From Paralithodes platypus (Eukaryota > Arthropoda > Malacostraca > Decapoda > Lithodidae), in NCBI GenBank assembly GCA_032716605.1, contig CM064509.1:50289990-50353989 (forward strand): DNA of 64,000 nt, written 5' to 3'. Below the pieces are notes generated by a model. It had not been told where the DNA came from. It made no database searches and worked only from the letters and a program-made list of their open reading frames with translations. A program made the position numbers and the translations under genes. This document shows positions 44,062-53,649 of this stretch, piece by piece (position 1 is the first letter of the stretch; each line of letters opens with the position of its first letter).

Positions 44062-46829
44062 TTATCGAACAGAGCAGTAGGGTAGCTAGACAACTCATAC
44101 GCAAAGACCTCTTCAACACCTAAGTCCCTGTTATTAGCAAAGATGAGGAGCCTCTGGAAAAGGAGCTGTGGGTCGATTGGTACTTTTTCAGCACTGATTG
44201 TAACCTTTGCACCCAACGACTCAACTTGATCTTTCTTCCTAAATGAAAAGTCAAAAGCATTGCTACCTTCCATCTTCTGCACAATGTTCATACCAACCTC
44301 ATACAGTAAATGAGGATTGGCCGAGGCTGGTCCTGTCACACCGTTGGCAATATTCCTGAGTTCATTTGATTCTTGAAATGGATCATAATCCTTGAAGAAT
44401 GCGAGAACCTTCTCTGTGTCCTTCCTATCTCGTTCACGCCTTGCTTCAGTCATTTCTTTGTGCTGCTCAGAGGTGTGGAAATGCTTCCCTGTCAGCTCTT
44501 GCATAACTTCACTCACCTCAGCGCAGGCTGGCATAGCAAGTAACCAGCGCAGGCGTTGCGTTTCCTCCATGCCCCTACCACGTGTCAATCCACCATTCGT
44601 TTTCAAAGAGCGCATCAAAACCTGCTCTATAACAAAGTCGCTTGGCAGTCCTGCCCACAGCCGATCACTTCGGCGGATCACAAATAGACCGGAGTTCAAT
44701 TGACAGAACATGTCTGGGTTGAGCTGCTCAAGTTCAATCATGTCTTGAATGTACACATGGGCTGACTTGGCATAATTGTTATGACCACACGCTGCAAAGT
44801 ACGGCAACATCTCCTGGAGTGTTCCGAGGTACAGTAGGAAATCGCCCATTCTCAGTGCCCTCAGGAAGCGACGCAGCAGGTCAATCATGTCCATGTATTG
44901 AATCCATAGCTTTCCCATCTTATGCTCTGCTAAGGAGCTCTTCTCAGCTTTAAGTTTTTCAGAAATTCTGTTGAAAACGTCTTTACTGCAGACTTCATCC
45001 GGTGAAACGTCTTCACGCAACAGCTTATCCAAAAGATCTGCAGCCTCCTGGAAGTCCTTGCATGCGTCACTTTCCTCATCTACCATTGAGAGGTTGACAC
45101 CGTATGCCCTGCCTAACACAATCGAACTCAAGGCTGTGTCAACCAAGAAGTGGCCTCTGATTGCTCGTGCATAGGCTTTCCCACTCAGCATTTGGGTCAC
45201 AGCATTTTCAGCGTATATAAGTTCCAAAACCTCCTTAAGCCCAGATGCTTCCATAACATGGCCCATGCATCCCAAAAAGCTCATCACAGAGTGAAAGCCA
45301 CCAAGGTTCAAAACAATGGGTTTCAGTTCGCTTCCTTCCTTCTCATGAACAATGATCGTCTTCGCTTTCCAATAAAGCGGTTGGTCGAATGTCAGCATTG
45401 GCGTCGTTCCCTGGCGATGGCTTTCCGCAGCAACGAAGTGAAGTGTTGAGTAAATACAACTCATGTCCGTAGGGTCCATGTCAATCATGGGCAAGAAATG
45501 GACGGATGATTTCCCTGGGTGTGGTCCATGGCACACACTCTGCATTAAGCCGGACCAGCCTGGTCGTTTTGGTCGAAGCAACCATGACGTTTTCCACAGT
45601 ATGTCCAGATTTTCAAGCTTGTCAGATGCTGAAATGGGGTCAAGCTTTCTAAATTCGAGAGGCCCACCCTTCTTGCGAACACTGCGGTAGTATTTGATTT
45701 CAATTTGAGCTGCCGTGAAGTTGTTTTCAGGTGACTGCAATCTTGGTATTGATGTTGTGTCTCTTACTTCAGGGGTGACAGCAACAATTATACCCATACC
45801 ATGGTATGTTCCTCGCCCATCAAGCGTACGCAAGTTGTGATCAACATTGTCTGCAACGAACTGTCCAAACCTGCCTGCAGTGGATATGTTGGTGCCCCTG
45901 AAATTGGCAGCACACTTCGAAAACCTCAAAACTTCTGCGTAAGGCAGACAGAAGCCGTGGCTGTGTAAACTGTCCACAAGAAAGCGGGAACCAAACTGCT
46001 GGTGCATTTGAACCGCCAATCCATACTGAATGGGTGCTACAATGGCCCTTGGTCTGGTAAGTTGCACGATACTTTGTCCAATTGATGCAACTTCAAGATC
46101 ACATGACTTGCCACTGAACGTCTCTTGCAGCAATATACGAAGGGACTGCGGAACGTACGCCACATTCTTTTCCAGCGACCGGAGTTCAGAAGGATCTGGA
46201 TAGAAATCTCTACAAGTATCAATGTTCTTTATATCTGCTTTGATCAACCGTGCCGCAGCCCTGACTATCTTTCTTTGTTCTGCTTCCTCATCATCAGTCT
46301 GTGGTGAGTCTTTGAATTGTTGCAAAATCTTTGCAGCACTTTCTTTGACAGTTACAACATCGCTGCGTCCATGCACGTTACTAATAACCAGTTCATCCCC
46401 AAAATATGAAATAAGTTTCTGTTTCATGTATTTTACACTATACGCTTCAACATCAGGGCACAACTGGGACATTCTATCAACGAGATCAACCACTGTAGTC
46501 TGTTCATCATCATTGCCACTGACTAGGTCCTCGATTGCGAGTAGAAATGCTTCCTCTCGTGAGGCATCTACTTTGCGACCCTTGCGAGGAGGTTCACTGT
46601 CTGCGGAATCACGATATTTGGAGGGGATCTGCCTATGTGTCTGGAAATTTGAGCTGCACTGCTTGTGATATATTGCGTCAGCTGCTGGAAGATCGCGTGC
46701 AAAGTTAATTCGGCCTCTAACAGTGTCAGCCCACTCATCAGCCCTGGCATCACATGCAGAAAGTATTGTCCTTTGAAAGTTGAAGGTGCGTACTGGATAC
46801 ACTTCTTCTGAATCATGCTTTGTGTCCAA
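44025..46829 (-). CDS. Academ-like transposase, main ORF
   Basis: 934 codons; the start Met is arbitrary because the frame extends upstream through DFCFTENCFFCGTKIYLD to about 46890. Conserved text of this invertebrate transposase family: FGQFVADNVDHNLRTLDGRG (residues ~321-340), YHGMGIIVAV, GKSSVHFLPMIDMDPTDMSC (~439-458), MLTFDQPLYWKA (~478-489), NLGGFHSVMSFLGCMGHVME (~508-527) and NAVTQMLSGKAYARAIRGHF (~542-561). Acidic residues in the VADNVD, FDQPL and YAENAV segments are candidates for the catalytic triad but are not proven. The rest is mainly helical and charged. It ends by frameshift at about 44050, just before the nuclease. It is not a host gene: it lies between TIRs. Confidence 0.85.
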   Translation of the reverse strand: MDTKHDSEEVYPVRTFNFQRTILSACDARADEWADTVRGRINFARDLPAADAIYHKQCSSNFQTHRQIPSKYRDSADSEPPRKGRKVDASREEAFLLAIEDLVSGNDDEQTTVVDLVDRMSQLCPDVEAYSVKYMKQKLISYFGDELVISNVHGRSDVVTVKESAAKILQQFKDSPQTDDEEAEQRKIVRAAARLIKADIKNIDTCRDFYPDPSELRSLEKNVAYVPQSLRILLQETFSGKSCDLEVASIGQSIVQLTRPRAIVAPIQYGLAVQMHQQFGSRFLVDSLHSHGFCLPYAEVLRFSKCAANFRGTNISTAGRFGQFVADNVDHNLRTLDGRGTYHGMGIIVAVTPEVRDTTSIPRLQSPENNFTAAQIEIKYYRSVRKKGGPLEFRKLDPISASDKLENLDILWKTSWLLRPKRPGWSGLMQSVCHGPHPGKSSVHFLPMIDMDPTDMSCIYSTLHFVAAESHRQGTTPMLTFDQPLYWKAKTIIVHEKEGSELKPIVLNLGGFHSVMSFLGCMGHVMEASGLKEVLELIYAENAVTQMLSGKAYARAIRGHFLVDTALSSIVLGRAYGVNLSMVDEESDACKDFQEAADLLDKLLREDVSPDEVCSKDVFNRISEKLKAEKSSLAEHKMGKLWIQYMDMIDLLRRFLRALRMGDFLLYLGTLQEMLPYFAACGHNNYAKSAHVYIQDMIELEQLNPDMFCQLNSGLFVIRRSDRLWAGLPSDFVIEQVLMRSLKTNGGLTRGRGMEETQRLRWLLAMPACAEVSEVMQELTGKHFHTSEQHKEMTEARRERDRKDTEKVLAFFKDYDPFQESNELRNIANGVTGPASANPHLLYEVGMNIVQKMEGSNAFDFSFRKKDQVESLGAKVTISAEKVPIDPQLLFQRLLIFANNRDLGVEEVFAYELSSYPTALFDKWGGSGKPINHS

Positions 46830-47137
46830 ATAGATTTTTGTACCACAAAAAAAGCAGTTCTCTGTAAAACAAAAGTCTGGTGTCTGAGAACGAAGAGCAG
46901 GTTTTCAGGACGTTTCTTCTGCTTCCCAGGAATTCTATTTGGCTTCGTATTGACATGCTTCTTTCGGCAATCAATGTGCACCGTTTGGCCCTCGGACACG
47001 GTAATTGATGGCGTTCCACGTTCAGTACTGGCCTTGTTGATAGTATCTGCTCCCTTCGCCCTCAGCTTGACTGTTTCTCCTTCGTCTAACGTGTTTGAGC
47101 AAATGCCGCAGGGATTATGCACCACCTCTTCTTCCAT
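46830..47137 (-). pseudogene. Academ-like transposase N-terminal zinc-binding region
   Basis: In the frame of 46568-47266, from MEEEVVHNPCGICSNTLDEG (Met at about 47137) through KLRAKGADTINKASTERGTP and TVHIDCRKKHVNTKPNRIPG. The frame changes near 46900 and the protein continues as DFCFTENCFFCG in the transposase frame. The two CXXC pairs plus Cys/His residues suggest a zinc-binding N-terminus. Confidence 0.8.
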
Positions 47138-47243
47138 GGCTTCGGTAGATGTCGCACCAATCTGTTGAAACAAGAAACAAGATGATGGGATTAGTATAGG
47201 CCTAGGCAAAATGTAATAGACAATAATGTGCAGTAAAGGTAGG

Positions 47244-47598
47244 GCTTGACCTAGAACAAATTGCAATAGAAGGTTTTTTGGCTGTAAGGTTTTTTGGCTG
47301 TAAATTAACCACTTTCCAGGTGTCCAAAAGTTGGAGACTTTTTATATGTTCATCAGAGGGACCTAATAAACAAGTTAAAGCCAAAAAACGTTGTTTGTAA
47401 TACATTTATAGGGTCTAGGAGCAACCAGAAAAAAGTGATCTGTAAATTGAAGCTTTGGACGGCGGCCATCTTGAATTTATGCAAATTAACCACTTTCCCG
47501 GTGTCCAAAAGTTGGAGACTTTTTATATGTTCATCAGAGGGACCTAATAAACAAGTTAAAGCCAAAAAACCTTCTATTGCAATTTGTTCTAAGTCCAG
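47244..47598. repeat. Right TIR of the Academ-like element, with an extra internal tip
   Basis: The outer end (to 47598) is the inverse of the left TIR. The inner edge at 47244-47283 carries the tip again in the left-TIR direction (CTTGACCTAGAACAAATTGC), so this 355-bp segment has inverted tips on both sides, like a short MITE. Confidence 0.85.
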
Positions 47599-48517
47599 CC
47601 CTACTTTGACTGGTCTAAGAAGGGGAGGGAGGTTGCCTCAGCCATACATTATGTAACTCCCGGCCTGTATCGCCGATTTTGGCCATCCAAACGCTGTTTC
47701 CACTTGTTTTATTGCTGTAACAGGTTAATACCTTTATAATCAACCTAAAATAGGCGCATATGGATAAGTATTAATGCTATTTATGGTAAAATAACGATGT
47801 TAGTGATGGGAACAGCTCAAATACGTGCGCACAGGCGTGTGGTGTCTCATACCCCCCATGCGTACGTCTTAGGTTAAAAGGTTTTACTGGGCGAAGGCGA
47901 CGGGACTCTTTAGAGGTTAGGCTTAAACAAATCCTTTCAAAACACCCCACTGGCACTTAAAACAAAGCAATATATGATTAAGTGAGATAATTCCCCTCCA
48001 TACCTCCTATCACTCCTCCACATATGTCCCCCCCTCTTCCCCTTCTTTCACCCTCCCACCCCCTCAATTATCATCTATTTTTCCTCCCATTACTCCTTAT
48101 ATCGGGTAATTTTTGGTGCAAATTTACCTCACGCCGTCTCTATAACACTGGCAAGGCAGCTAGATATCCTAGCAACAAAGAGACTTCTACTTAGAGCCGT
48201 AAAAGCCTGTCACTGCCGCTTTAGAGCTTGGGAGTTAAAGATATACACCGCGCCGGCTCTCCCCTCATGATACGATCGGACGGTAATAATACGTCTTTTT
48301 CACCCCCCAAATACTATTCCCAATTGTTTTATTGTTCTTACATGTTAATATCTTCATATTAAACGTAAAATAGGCACATATGAATAAGTAATAACAATAT
48401 TTATGGTAAAATTACAATTTTCGTCGGGAATGAAACAAATTACCTTCGCCTGGCGGGATGTTTCAAATACCATAGCTATGCGCTTCCAGGGTAAAGAGTC
48501 TGGCCACAGTACCTGGG
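47599..48517. repeat. Foldback F1: rest of right arm 2 and complete right arm 3
   Basis: 47599-47873 finishes arm 2 (CCACTTGTTTTATTGCTGTA, AAATAGGCGCATATGGATAA). After TTAA (47874-47877) arm 3 runs to CAGTACCTGGG and TTAA at 48518-48521, where CR1-B sequence resumes. Arm 3 is closely similar to 58260-58891. Confidence 0.75.
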
Positions 48518-48865
48518 TTAAAAATTAGTGTTACGTTCAGAAGCTTCCATTCATCAGGTATTTCGCCTGTTTCCAAGGATTTGTTGAAAATCAGCATCAG
48601 GGGTTTGATCCTTGAGGTGCACCACTAGTTACATTGGTCCACGTTGATGCTTCCCCATTAATAACTACTCTTCGTTTCCTTTCACTAAGCCAATTTTCAA
48701 TCCACTGTAGAACGCCGCCTTGTATTCCATGTGCTTTTAATTTCATCGCTAACCGTCTGTGTGGAACTTCATCAAAGGCTTTCTGGAAGTCTAAGTATAT
48801 AATATTTACAGCTTTACTTTCGTCAAATAGATTTAGGATGTCATGGAAGAAGTCTAAAAGGTTTG
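48518..48865 (-). pseudogene. CR1-B fragments across a tandem-unit junction
   Basis: 48518-48604 encodes (minus) KSLETGEIPDEWKLLNV, the end of unit 1. At about 48605 it jumps to SGAPQGS and runs back through WTNVTSG, FQKAFDEVPHRRLAMKLKAH and LLDFFHDILNLFDESKAVNI: the start of unit 2. The same out-of-order joint occurs at 58978/58979. The long frame 48597-48998 crosses into the inserted piggyBac-like DNA. Confidence 0.8.
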
Positions 48866-48869
48866 TTAA

Positions 48870-50191
48870 CCCTCGGTACCCGGTTGGGCTCTGAAAAGCC
48901 CATAACAAACTTGCGCCATGGAGCCTGGATGGGTTTCTGAAATCCATTGCTTGAATTTTTGCTTCTGAAACGCGCGCGTCAATTTTGTTTGTTGACAAGC
49001 GGTAGACAGCGCCACTACGCTCATACTACACCGCAGCATCAGTCTCTGCCACGACGTCATTATGGATAGTACACCAAAACACGATTCCGCTGTGTCCGAT
49101 TCAGTGCCTCCTACGACGCCCACCCCAGCCTGTCTTATTACACGACAGCCCTTCGCCAAGGATGTTCTTTCTCCGGGAGGAATAGATTTTGACAGTGATG
49201 TTGACGAGATGATCAGTGGCCATTCGTCTTGTTACGCATCGAGTGCATATTCTACTAGTGACGAAGAAATTGAGTTGAAGGGATTTGCCAGTGAACATGA
49301 GAGTGATGCATATCCTGAAGGTGGGGAAACAGGTGTCGCGGAAGCTGGTGAAGGTGAAGAGAGTGAAGTGGGTAAAGTGAGCAAGTGGGAGAGCTCAAGT
49401 TCGAGTGAGGGTGAGTGTGGTGACTCATAGTTTTCTGGGCGGCCATTGTATCCCTTATCTACGCAAGCTGTCCCGGGCGACCGACATTGATAATAAACAA
49501 TAATCAGTGCCTACTATTACAATAACTTAGCCTAATTAGTAATAGAAAGTACGGTATTGAGTGAAAATGAGCAATATCAGTGACAGTGACACCCTAAAAG
49601 CATATTTACCTAAGTGAAAGTGATACAAAACCTAATATTTGATGAGCAATTGTTAATAAACACCTGTGATAACGAATAATCAGTGCGTAATATTAGTTAG
49701 AATAACTTAGCTCAATTAGCAATATAAAGTACGGTATCGAGTGAAAATTAACAATAGCCTAGCCTATCAGTGACTGACACCCTAATACACATACTTTTAT
49801 ATGATTGTCCTCAAAATAACTCTAAAAATCTCAATAAGCATCCAATTGTCAACATCTATCACTAAAATCTACTATCGGAGGCAAAGACTCTGGTGCGACG
49901 AGCGGCTAGGTGCGCGCTAGCCGGGGCCGGGGCGAGGCATCCGAACGCGGCAAGAAATTCCCGCGGAAAAACACTTTCCTTCGCACACTCGCCATTCTGC
50001 AACCACTGGTGCTAGACACGTCTATTCAATGCCATTCTACAGACGAAGGTTAGCCAAACATTTTGTTTTTTATTCATAATAATCCATGCTGTATTTATTA
50101 AGTTTCAGCTGAATTAACATAGCACAATCATCGCTGAAACACCCAGTACCAAGCTATATGACGGAGCTTAGAGGGTTCCGTTGCTGGAGGG
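48870..50191 (+). mobile_element. Internally deleted piggyBac-like element
   Basis: 1,322 bp between TTAA at 48866-48869 and 50192-50195 inside CR1-B. The uninterrupted site is GGTTTGTTAAGCAGGAACG at 59235-59253. Ends share CCCTC directly after TTAA. The left part holds a short acidic ORF; the rest is non-coding AT-rich DNA plus a GC/CpG-rich patch at 49880-49995. Too short for a full piggyBac transposase (usually ~600 codons). Confidence 0.8.
49062..49430 (+). CDS. Acidic ORF, possible piggyBac transposase N-terminus
   Basis: 122 codons from MDSTPKHDSAVSDSV to a TAG stop. It is very rich in Asp, Glu and Ser (DFDSDVDEMISGHSS, AYSTSDEEIELKGFA, KWESSSSSEGECGDS). Acidic, low-complexity N-termini precede the DDE domain in piggyBac transposases, and the ORF lies near the left end of a TTAA element, so it is read as a leftover N-terminus. 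No DDE segment follows. It could instead be chance. Confidence 0.5.
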   Translation: MDSTPKHDSAVSDSVPPTTPTPACLITRQPFAKDVLSPGGIDFDSDVDEMISGHSSCYASSAYSTSDEEIELKGFASEHESDAYPEGGETGVAEAGEGEESEVGKVSKWESSSSSEGECGDS

Positions 50192-50361
50192 TTAAGCAGG
50201 AACGTTTTTTGTGAAAACCATGTTGTGTCTTTTAGTATATTATTTTCCTCCAAGTGATTAACGAGTCTGTTTCTTATTATTGTTCCTAGTATTTTTCATA
50301 CTACTGTACTTAGGTCAAGCTGATTGGACAGTAATTGCTAGGCAAGGATTTGCTACCTTCT
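50192..50361 (-). pseudogene. CR1-B fragment, unit 2 middle
   Basis: Minus-strand RT N-terminal text (KNRLVNHLEEN and the NLTSVV-type segment), continuous with 48605-48865 once the inserted element is removed. It ends at TTAA (50362-50365) of foldback F2. Confidence 0.8.
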
Positions 50362-50456
50362 TTAACTCATAAGCTGCGCAGCGATGGTATATGAAAGTGC
50401 CCGCCATGCGAAGGTATTTTGGTTCATTCTTGACAAAAATCGTCAATTTACCATTA

Positions 50457-51231
50457 TGTTATGACCTACCGTACCTAGTAGCAGCAGGACCCTCAACTCC
50501 TCAATACATTAGTCAATACATGATTGAAATAATTATCTTGGTGAAATAGACAGGTATCATGGAGACAAGAAAATACTCACTTCTTACTACCACCTACTAT
50601 AAAGCTGAGGCATATTATACATCACTGGTCAGTCCATCATAATCAATGCATATCAAAGGTACAAATCAAAAGTCAACGATAACAATTGAACATAAGTGTT
50701 CATATAAAATAATTCAGTTCAAAGACAGCAAGGCAATGAGCACATATTTGGGATACAGTATATAGTACAAACCAGGGGTGATGGCTCTCTCTCTATACCC
50801 TATTAATCATCTGTGACATTTCAAATGAATTACAAAGCAAAACAAAATATCTGACAATGCATGATAACATTGATATTAATAGATTATAACATCACCTCAA
50901 ATATACCAGTCAAACCTATGAGATGGCCCAGAGAGAGAGAGAGAGAGTACGGGTACATCTTTCAAATTGCAAAACATAAACAGATATATTTTCGCTCTCC
51001 CCTCATCTCTCTACAATTTATTCATATTACAATAATTACTAATAATCATAATAAACTATCATTAATATGGTATAGTTAAAATATACATATTAATTTGGTG
51101 ATACATCTTTACAATACCAAAATAGAAAACTTTGAGAACTGTTAGGCTACGGTGGAAACTAAAGCAAACATAATTACAGGCCACAAATTCAGTTAGTGAC
51201 ATGAATATACAGTACATAATTATATGTAACA
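50457..51231 (-). mobile_element. 3' LTR of LTR retrotransposon 2
   Basis: 775 bp, TGTTATGACC...ATGTAACA on the plus strand. It is nearly identical to the LTR at 56934-57707. On the inner side, read minus, the polypurine tract GGAAGGGGGG directly precedes the LTR. Confidence 0.95.
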
Positions 51232-51401
51232 CCCCCCTTCCAAAAAAAGGAATGAGTCAACCCTCAGGCTGACTCATGACGAATGAGGAATGCGAGAAAG
51301 GGCATCTGCTACTATGATATCTTTCCCCTTAATATGCTGAATTATCAAATCATAATCTTATAAAATAAGGCCCCATCTAACAAGACGCTGATTCGCATTC
51401 T

Positions 51402-52451
51402 TCATCCTGTGCAAGAACACAAGGGGATTATGGTCAGTAAACACGAGGACAGGTAGCCTACCCCAGATCCTCTCAAATACACATCATAGTGGTTCAGACT
51501 CAAAACAAGCGCTAGAGTTTCTTTCTCTACTGTACTGTAGTTTCTCTGGTATGGAAGACATTTCCTGGAAAAGTAACACAATGGATGATCAATCCCCTCC
51601 CTCTCCTGCATTAAAACTCCTCCCACACCAGAGTCACTAGCATCAACATACAGCTTAAAAGGTTTGTCATAGTTTGGAGTGGACAATATCGGGGCATTGA
51701 TCAGCATGTTCTTAATCCCAGTAAATGCTTGCTCACACATATTATCCCATACAAACTTGGACTTCTTCGACAGTAACTTGGTTAAAGGCAATGCTACAGT
51801 AGAGAAATTCTTACAAAATCGCCTGTAATAACCACTCATTCCTAAAAATCTCAGTAACTCCTTCTTGTTGGAGGGAGAGGGAAACTTCACAATGCTCTCA
51901 ACCTTTGCATCAATAGGTTTAACTTTCCCTTGACCTACAACATATCCTAGGTACTCCACATTTGCTTTTACAAAATCACTCTTCATTAAGTTTACAGTTA
52001 AATTTGCTTTGTTGAGCTTATCAAACACTTCCCTAATCAGGTTCAAATCGTCTTCCCAGCCGGTAGAGTCGAACACAATGTCATCTATGTACACAGCACA
52101 ACCCTTAACCCAACGTAACACCTCATTCACTAGTCTTTGAACACCACCAGAGTTCTTCATACCAAATGGCAACACTTTATACTGATATAAACCATCCATG
52201 GTTACAAATGCTGAAATTGCTTTTGCCTTTTCCGTTAACCCTACTTGCCAATAACCTTTCAACATGTCTAATTTAGTCACAAATTTAGCATCTCCAATTT
52301 GGTCAATACAGTCGTCAATCCTTGGGATGGGGTAAGAGTCGCTCTTAGTTACATTATTCACTTCTACAATCAGTACAGAATCTGTAAGAAACACCATCAG
52401 CTTTAGGAACAAGAACACATGGGGAACTCCAAGGGCTATTACTAGGCTCAA
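51402..52451 (-). CDS. Retrotransposon 2 reverse transcriptase and RNase H
   Basis: 349 codons; the first ~25 are out of frame, the rest is RT and RNase H. Motifs: SYPIPRIDDCIDQIGDAKFV, KLDMLKGYWQVGLTEKAKAI, QYKVLPFGMKN, AVYIDDIVF (catalytic IDD), VEYLGYVVGQGKVKPI, RFLGMSGYYRRFCKNFSTVA, then RNase H KLYVDASDSGVGGVLMQ, NYSTVEKETLALVL. Frameshifted near 51490; the continuation VFTDHNPLVFLHRMKN is in another frame. In SGGVQRL one residue (usually PATFQRL) is lost. Confidence 0.9.
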   Translation of the reverse strand: MSLVIALGVPHVFLFLKLMVFLTDSVLIVEVNNVTKSDSYPIPRIDDCIDQIGDAKFVTKLDMLKGYWQVGLTEKAKAISAFVTMDGLYQYKVLPFGMKNSGGVQRLVNEVLRWVKGCAVYIDDIVFDSTGWEDDLNLIREVFDKLNKANLTVNLMKSDFVKANVEYLGYVVGQGKVKPIDAKVESIVKFPSPSNKKELLRFLGMSGYYRRFCKNFSTVALPLTKLLSKKSKFVWDNMCEQAFTGIKNMLINAPILSTPNYDKPFKLYVDASDSGVGGVLMQEREGIDHPLCYFSRKCLPYQRNYSTVEKETLALVLSLNHYDVYLRGSGVGYLSSCLLTIIPLCSCTG

Positions 52452-52800
52452 CTAAATCATTCTCAAGCATATACTCCACCTCCTTCCTCATTATCGCCCT
52501 TTTCTTTGGATTCACCCTATATGGATGTTGCTTGATGGGGGAAACATCTTTCACTTCCATGTCATGCACAATAACATTTGTCCTTCTTGGAGCATCAGGG
52601 AATAAGGGTTTATACTCATTTATGATCTCTTTCACCTCCTCCCTCTCATCAGGACTCAAATGCTCCAATTTCCTGTCAATTGTTCTCAGCACAGCAGAAT
52701 TTTGCAAAACTTTATCCTCACATCTACTCAATTTCATGTCATCTGGCTCTAACACTTCCTCATCCGGTTGGGCACTTGCACAACTTCCATTCCCTTGCAT
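52354..52800 (-). CDS. Retrotransposon 2 region between integrase and RT, RT N-terminus
   Basis: 148 codons, same frame as the integrase ORF, separated by TAA at 52801-52803. Acidic linker (DEEVLEPDDMKLSRCEDKVL), then the RT start: PLFPDAPRRTNVIVHDMEVK, KQHPYRVNPKKRAIMRKEVE and SPCVLVPKADG..YRFCTD. It ends by frameshift near 52390, after which RT continues in the next ORF. It shows that RT lies downstream of IN. Confidence 0.88.
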   Translation of the reverse strand: MQGNGSCASAQPDEEVLEPDDMKLSRCEDKVLQNSAVLRTIDRKLEHLSPDEREEVKEIINEYKPLFPDAPRRTNVIVHDMEVKDVSPIKQHPYRVNPKKRAIMRKEVEYMLENDLVEPSNSPWSSPCVLVPKADGVSYRFCTDCRSE

Positions 52801-52803
52801 CTC

Positions 52804-53646
52804 TTACGTTTCATTGGTCACTAGGACACATCCACAACTTGTGTTGCCTTGCATCTCTCTTTCTTTCTCCCCTTTCCTTTCATGATATGGTTTCAGCATG
52901 TTCACATGACATAATTGATTCTTCTTACATCTGTCAGGTGTATTAACAATGTAATTCAAATCTCCAACCCTCCTCTCTACTACCCACGGCCCACTAAATC
53001 TGGCCTTGAGTGGATTTCCTTGCAAGGGCAACAACACTAATACCCTCTCACCCGGTTTGAACTCTCTCGCCCTGGTCTTCTGGTCATACCACTCTTTCAT
53101 CTCGGCCTGTGATTCCTTCAAATTTTCAGCGGCCAACTCTCGGGCTCTCAACAGTCTACTATTAAAGTCTAACACATACTTTATCAGGCCAGGGGCACCC
53201 TCACTACCGAGCCATTTTTCTTTTAACATACTCAGGGGCCCCCTTACATCATGGCCGTACACCAATTCAAAAGGGCTAAATCCCGTTGACTCATGTACAG
53301 CATCTCTGAGAGCAAAAAGAGCCAAAGGGACCCCCTCATCCCAGTCCGTGCCTAGCTCCTCACAGTACATTCTCAACGTGTTCTTCAGTGTCTGGTGGAA
53401 CCTCTCCAGACAACCTTGCGACTGAGGGTGGTAGGCGCTAGACAGTTTCTGCTCAATATGCAAATCTTTCAAGATCTTTTTAAACATGTGTGATGTAAAA
53501 TTACTGCCCTGGTCTGACTGTACAATATCTGGTAGGCCAATCCATGAAAAGTACTTGACTAACTCCCTTACAATGTTCTTTGAATGGATACTTCTTAAAG
53601 GAATGGCCTCGGGAAACCTTGTCGAGGTGCACATGATTGTTAGCAG
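52804..53646 (-). CDS. Retrotransposon 2 integrase core and C-terminus
   Basis: Open from just after TAA 53647-53649 (first Met 53634, 276 codons). Integrase: YLLTIMCTSTRFPEAIPLRS, DIVQSDQGSNFTSHMF (second Asp), SSAYHPQSQGCLERFHQTLK (Glu), ALFALRDAVHESTGFSPFEL, then the C-terminal RAREFKPGERVLVLLPLQG, RFSGPWVVERRVGDLNYIV (GPY-like) and HVNMLKPYHE. Same frame as the upstream gag-protease ORF. It would insert the cDNA into the genome. Confidence 0.92.
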   Translation of the reverse strand: MLTIMCTSTRFPEAIPLRSIHSKNIVRELVKYFSWIGLPDIVQSDQGSNFTSHMFKKILKDLHIEQKLSSAYHPQSQGCLERFHQTLKNTLRMYCEELGTDWDEGVPLALFALRDAVHESTGFSPFELVYGHDVRGPLSMLKEKWLGSEGAPGLIKYVLDFNSRLLRARELAAENLKESQAEMKEWYDQKTRAREFKPGERVLVLLPLQGNPLKARFSGPWVVERRVGDLNYIVNTPDRCKKNQLCHVNMLKPYHERKGEKEREMQGNTSCGCVLVTNET

Positions 53647-53649
53647 ATA

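Larger units (their letters stand above)
42327..47598 (-). mobile_element. Academ-like DNA transposon, 5.27 kb, near-complete
   Basis: Bounded by TIRs of about 310 bp that begin CTGGACCTAGAACAAATTGC on the left and CTGGACTTAGAACAAATTGC (complement) on the right. Between them, on the minus strand, lies one long coding region with an N-terminal zinc-binding region, a large transposase, a FEN/XPG-like nuclease and a CXC cysteine cluster. Broken by two frameshifts and one in-frame stop. A transposase joined to an XPG-like nuclease points to the Academ superfamily (family knowledge; assignment inferred). No clear target duplication is visible. It lies within foldback F1. Confidence 0.85.

Noticed and set aside
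44030..44065. Programmed frameshift between transposase and nuclease
   Set aside because: The overlap has no slippery heptamer or obvious structure, and the element has another frameshift and a stop, so simple decay is likelier.
44025..46829. 934-codon ORF as a host single-copy gene
   Set aside because: It lies between long TIRs with a nuclease module downstream and carries family-wide transposase motifs, so it is a transposon gene.
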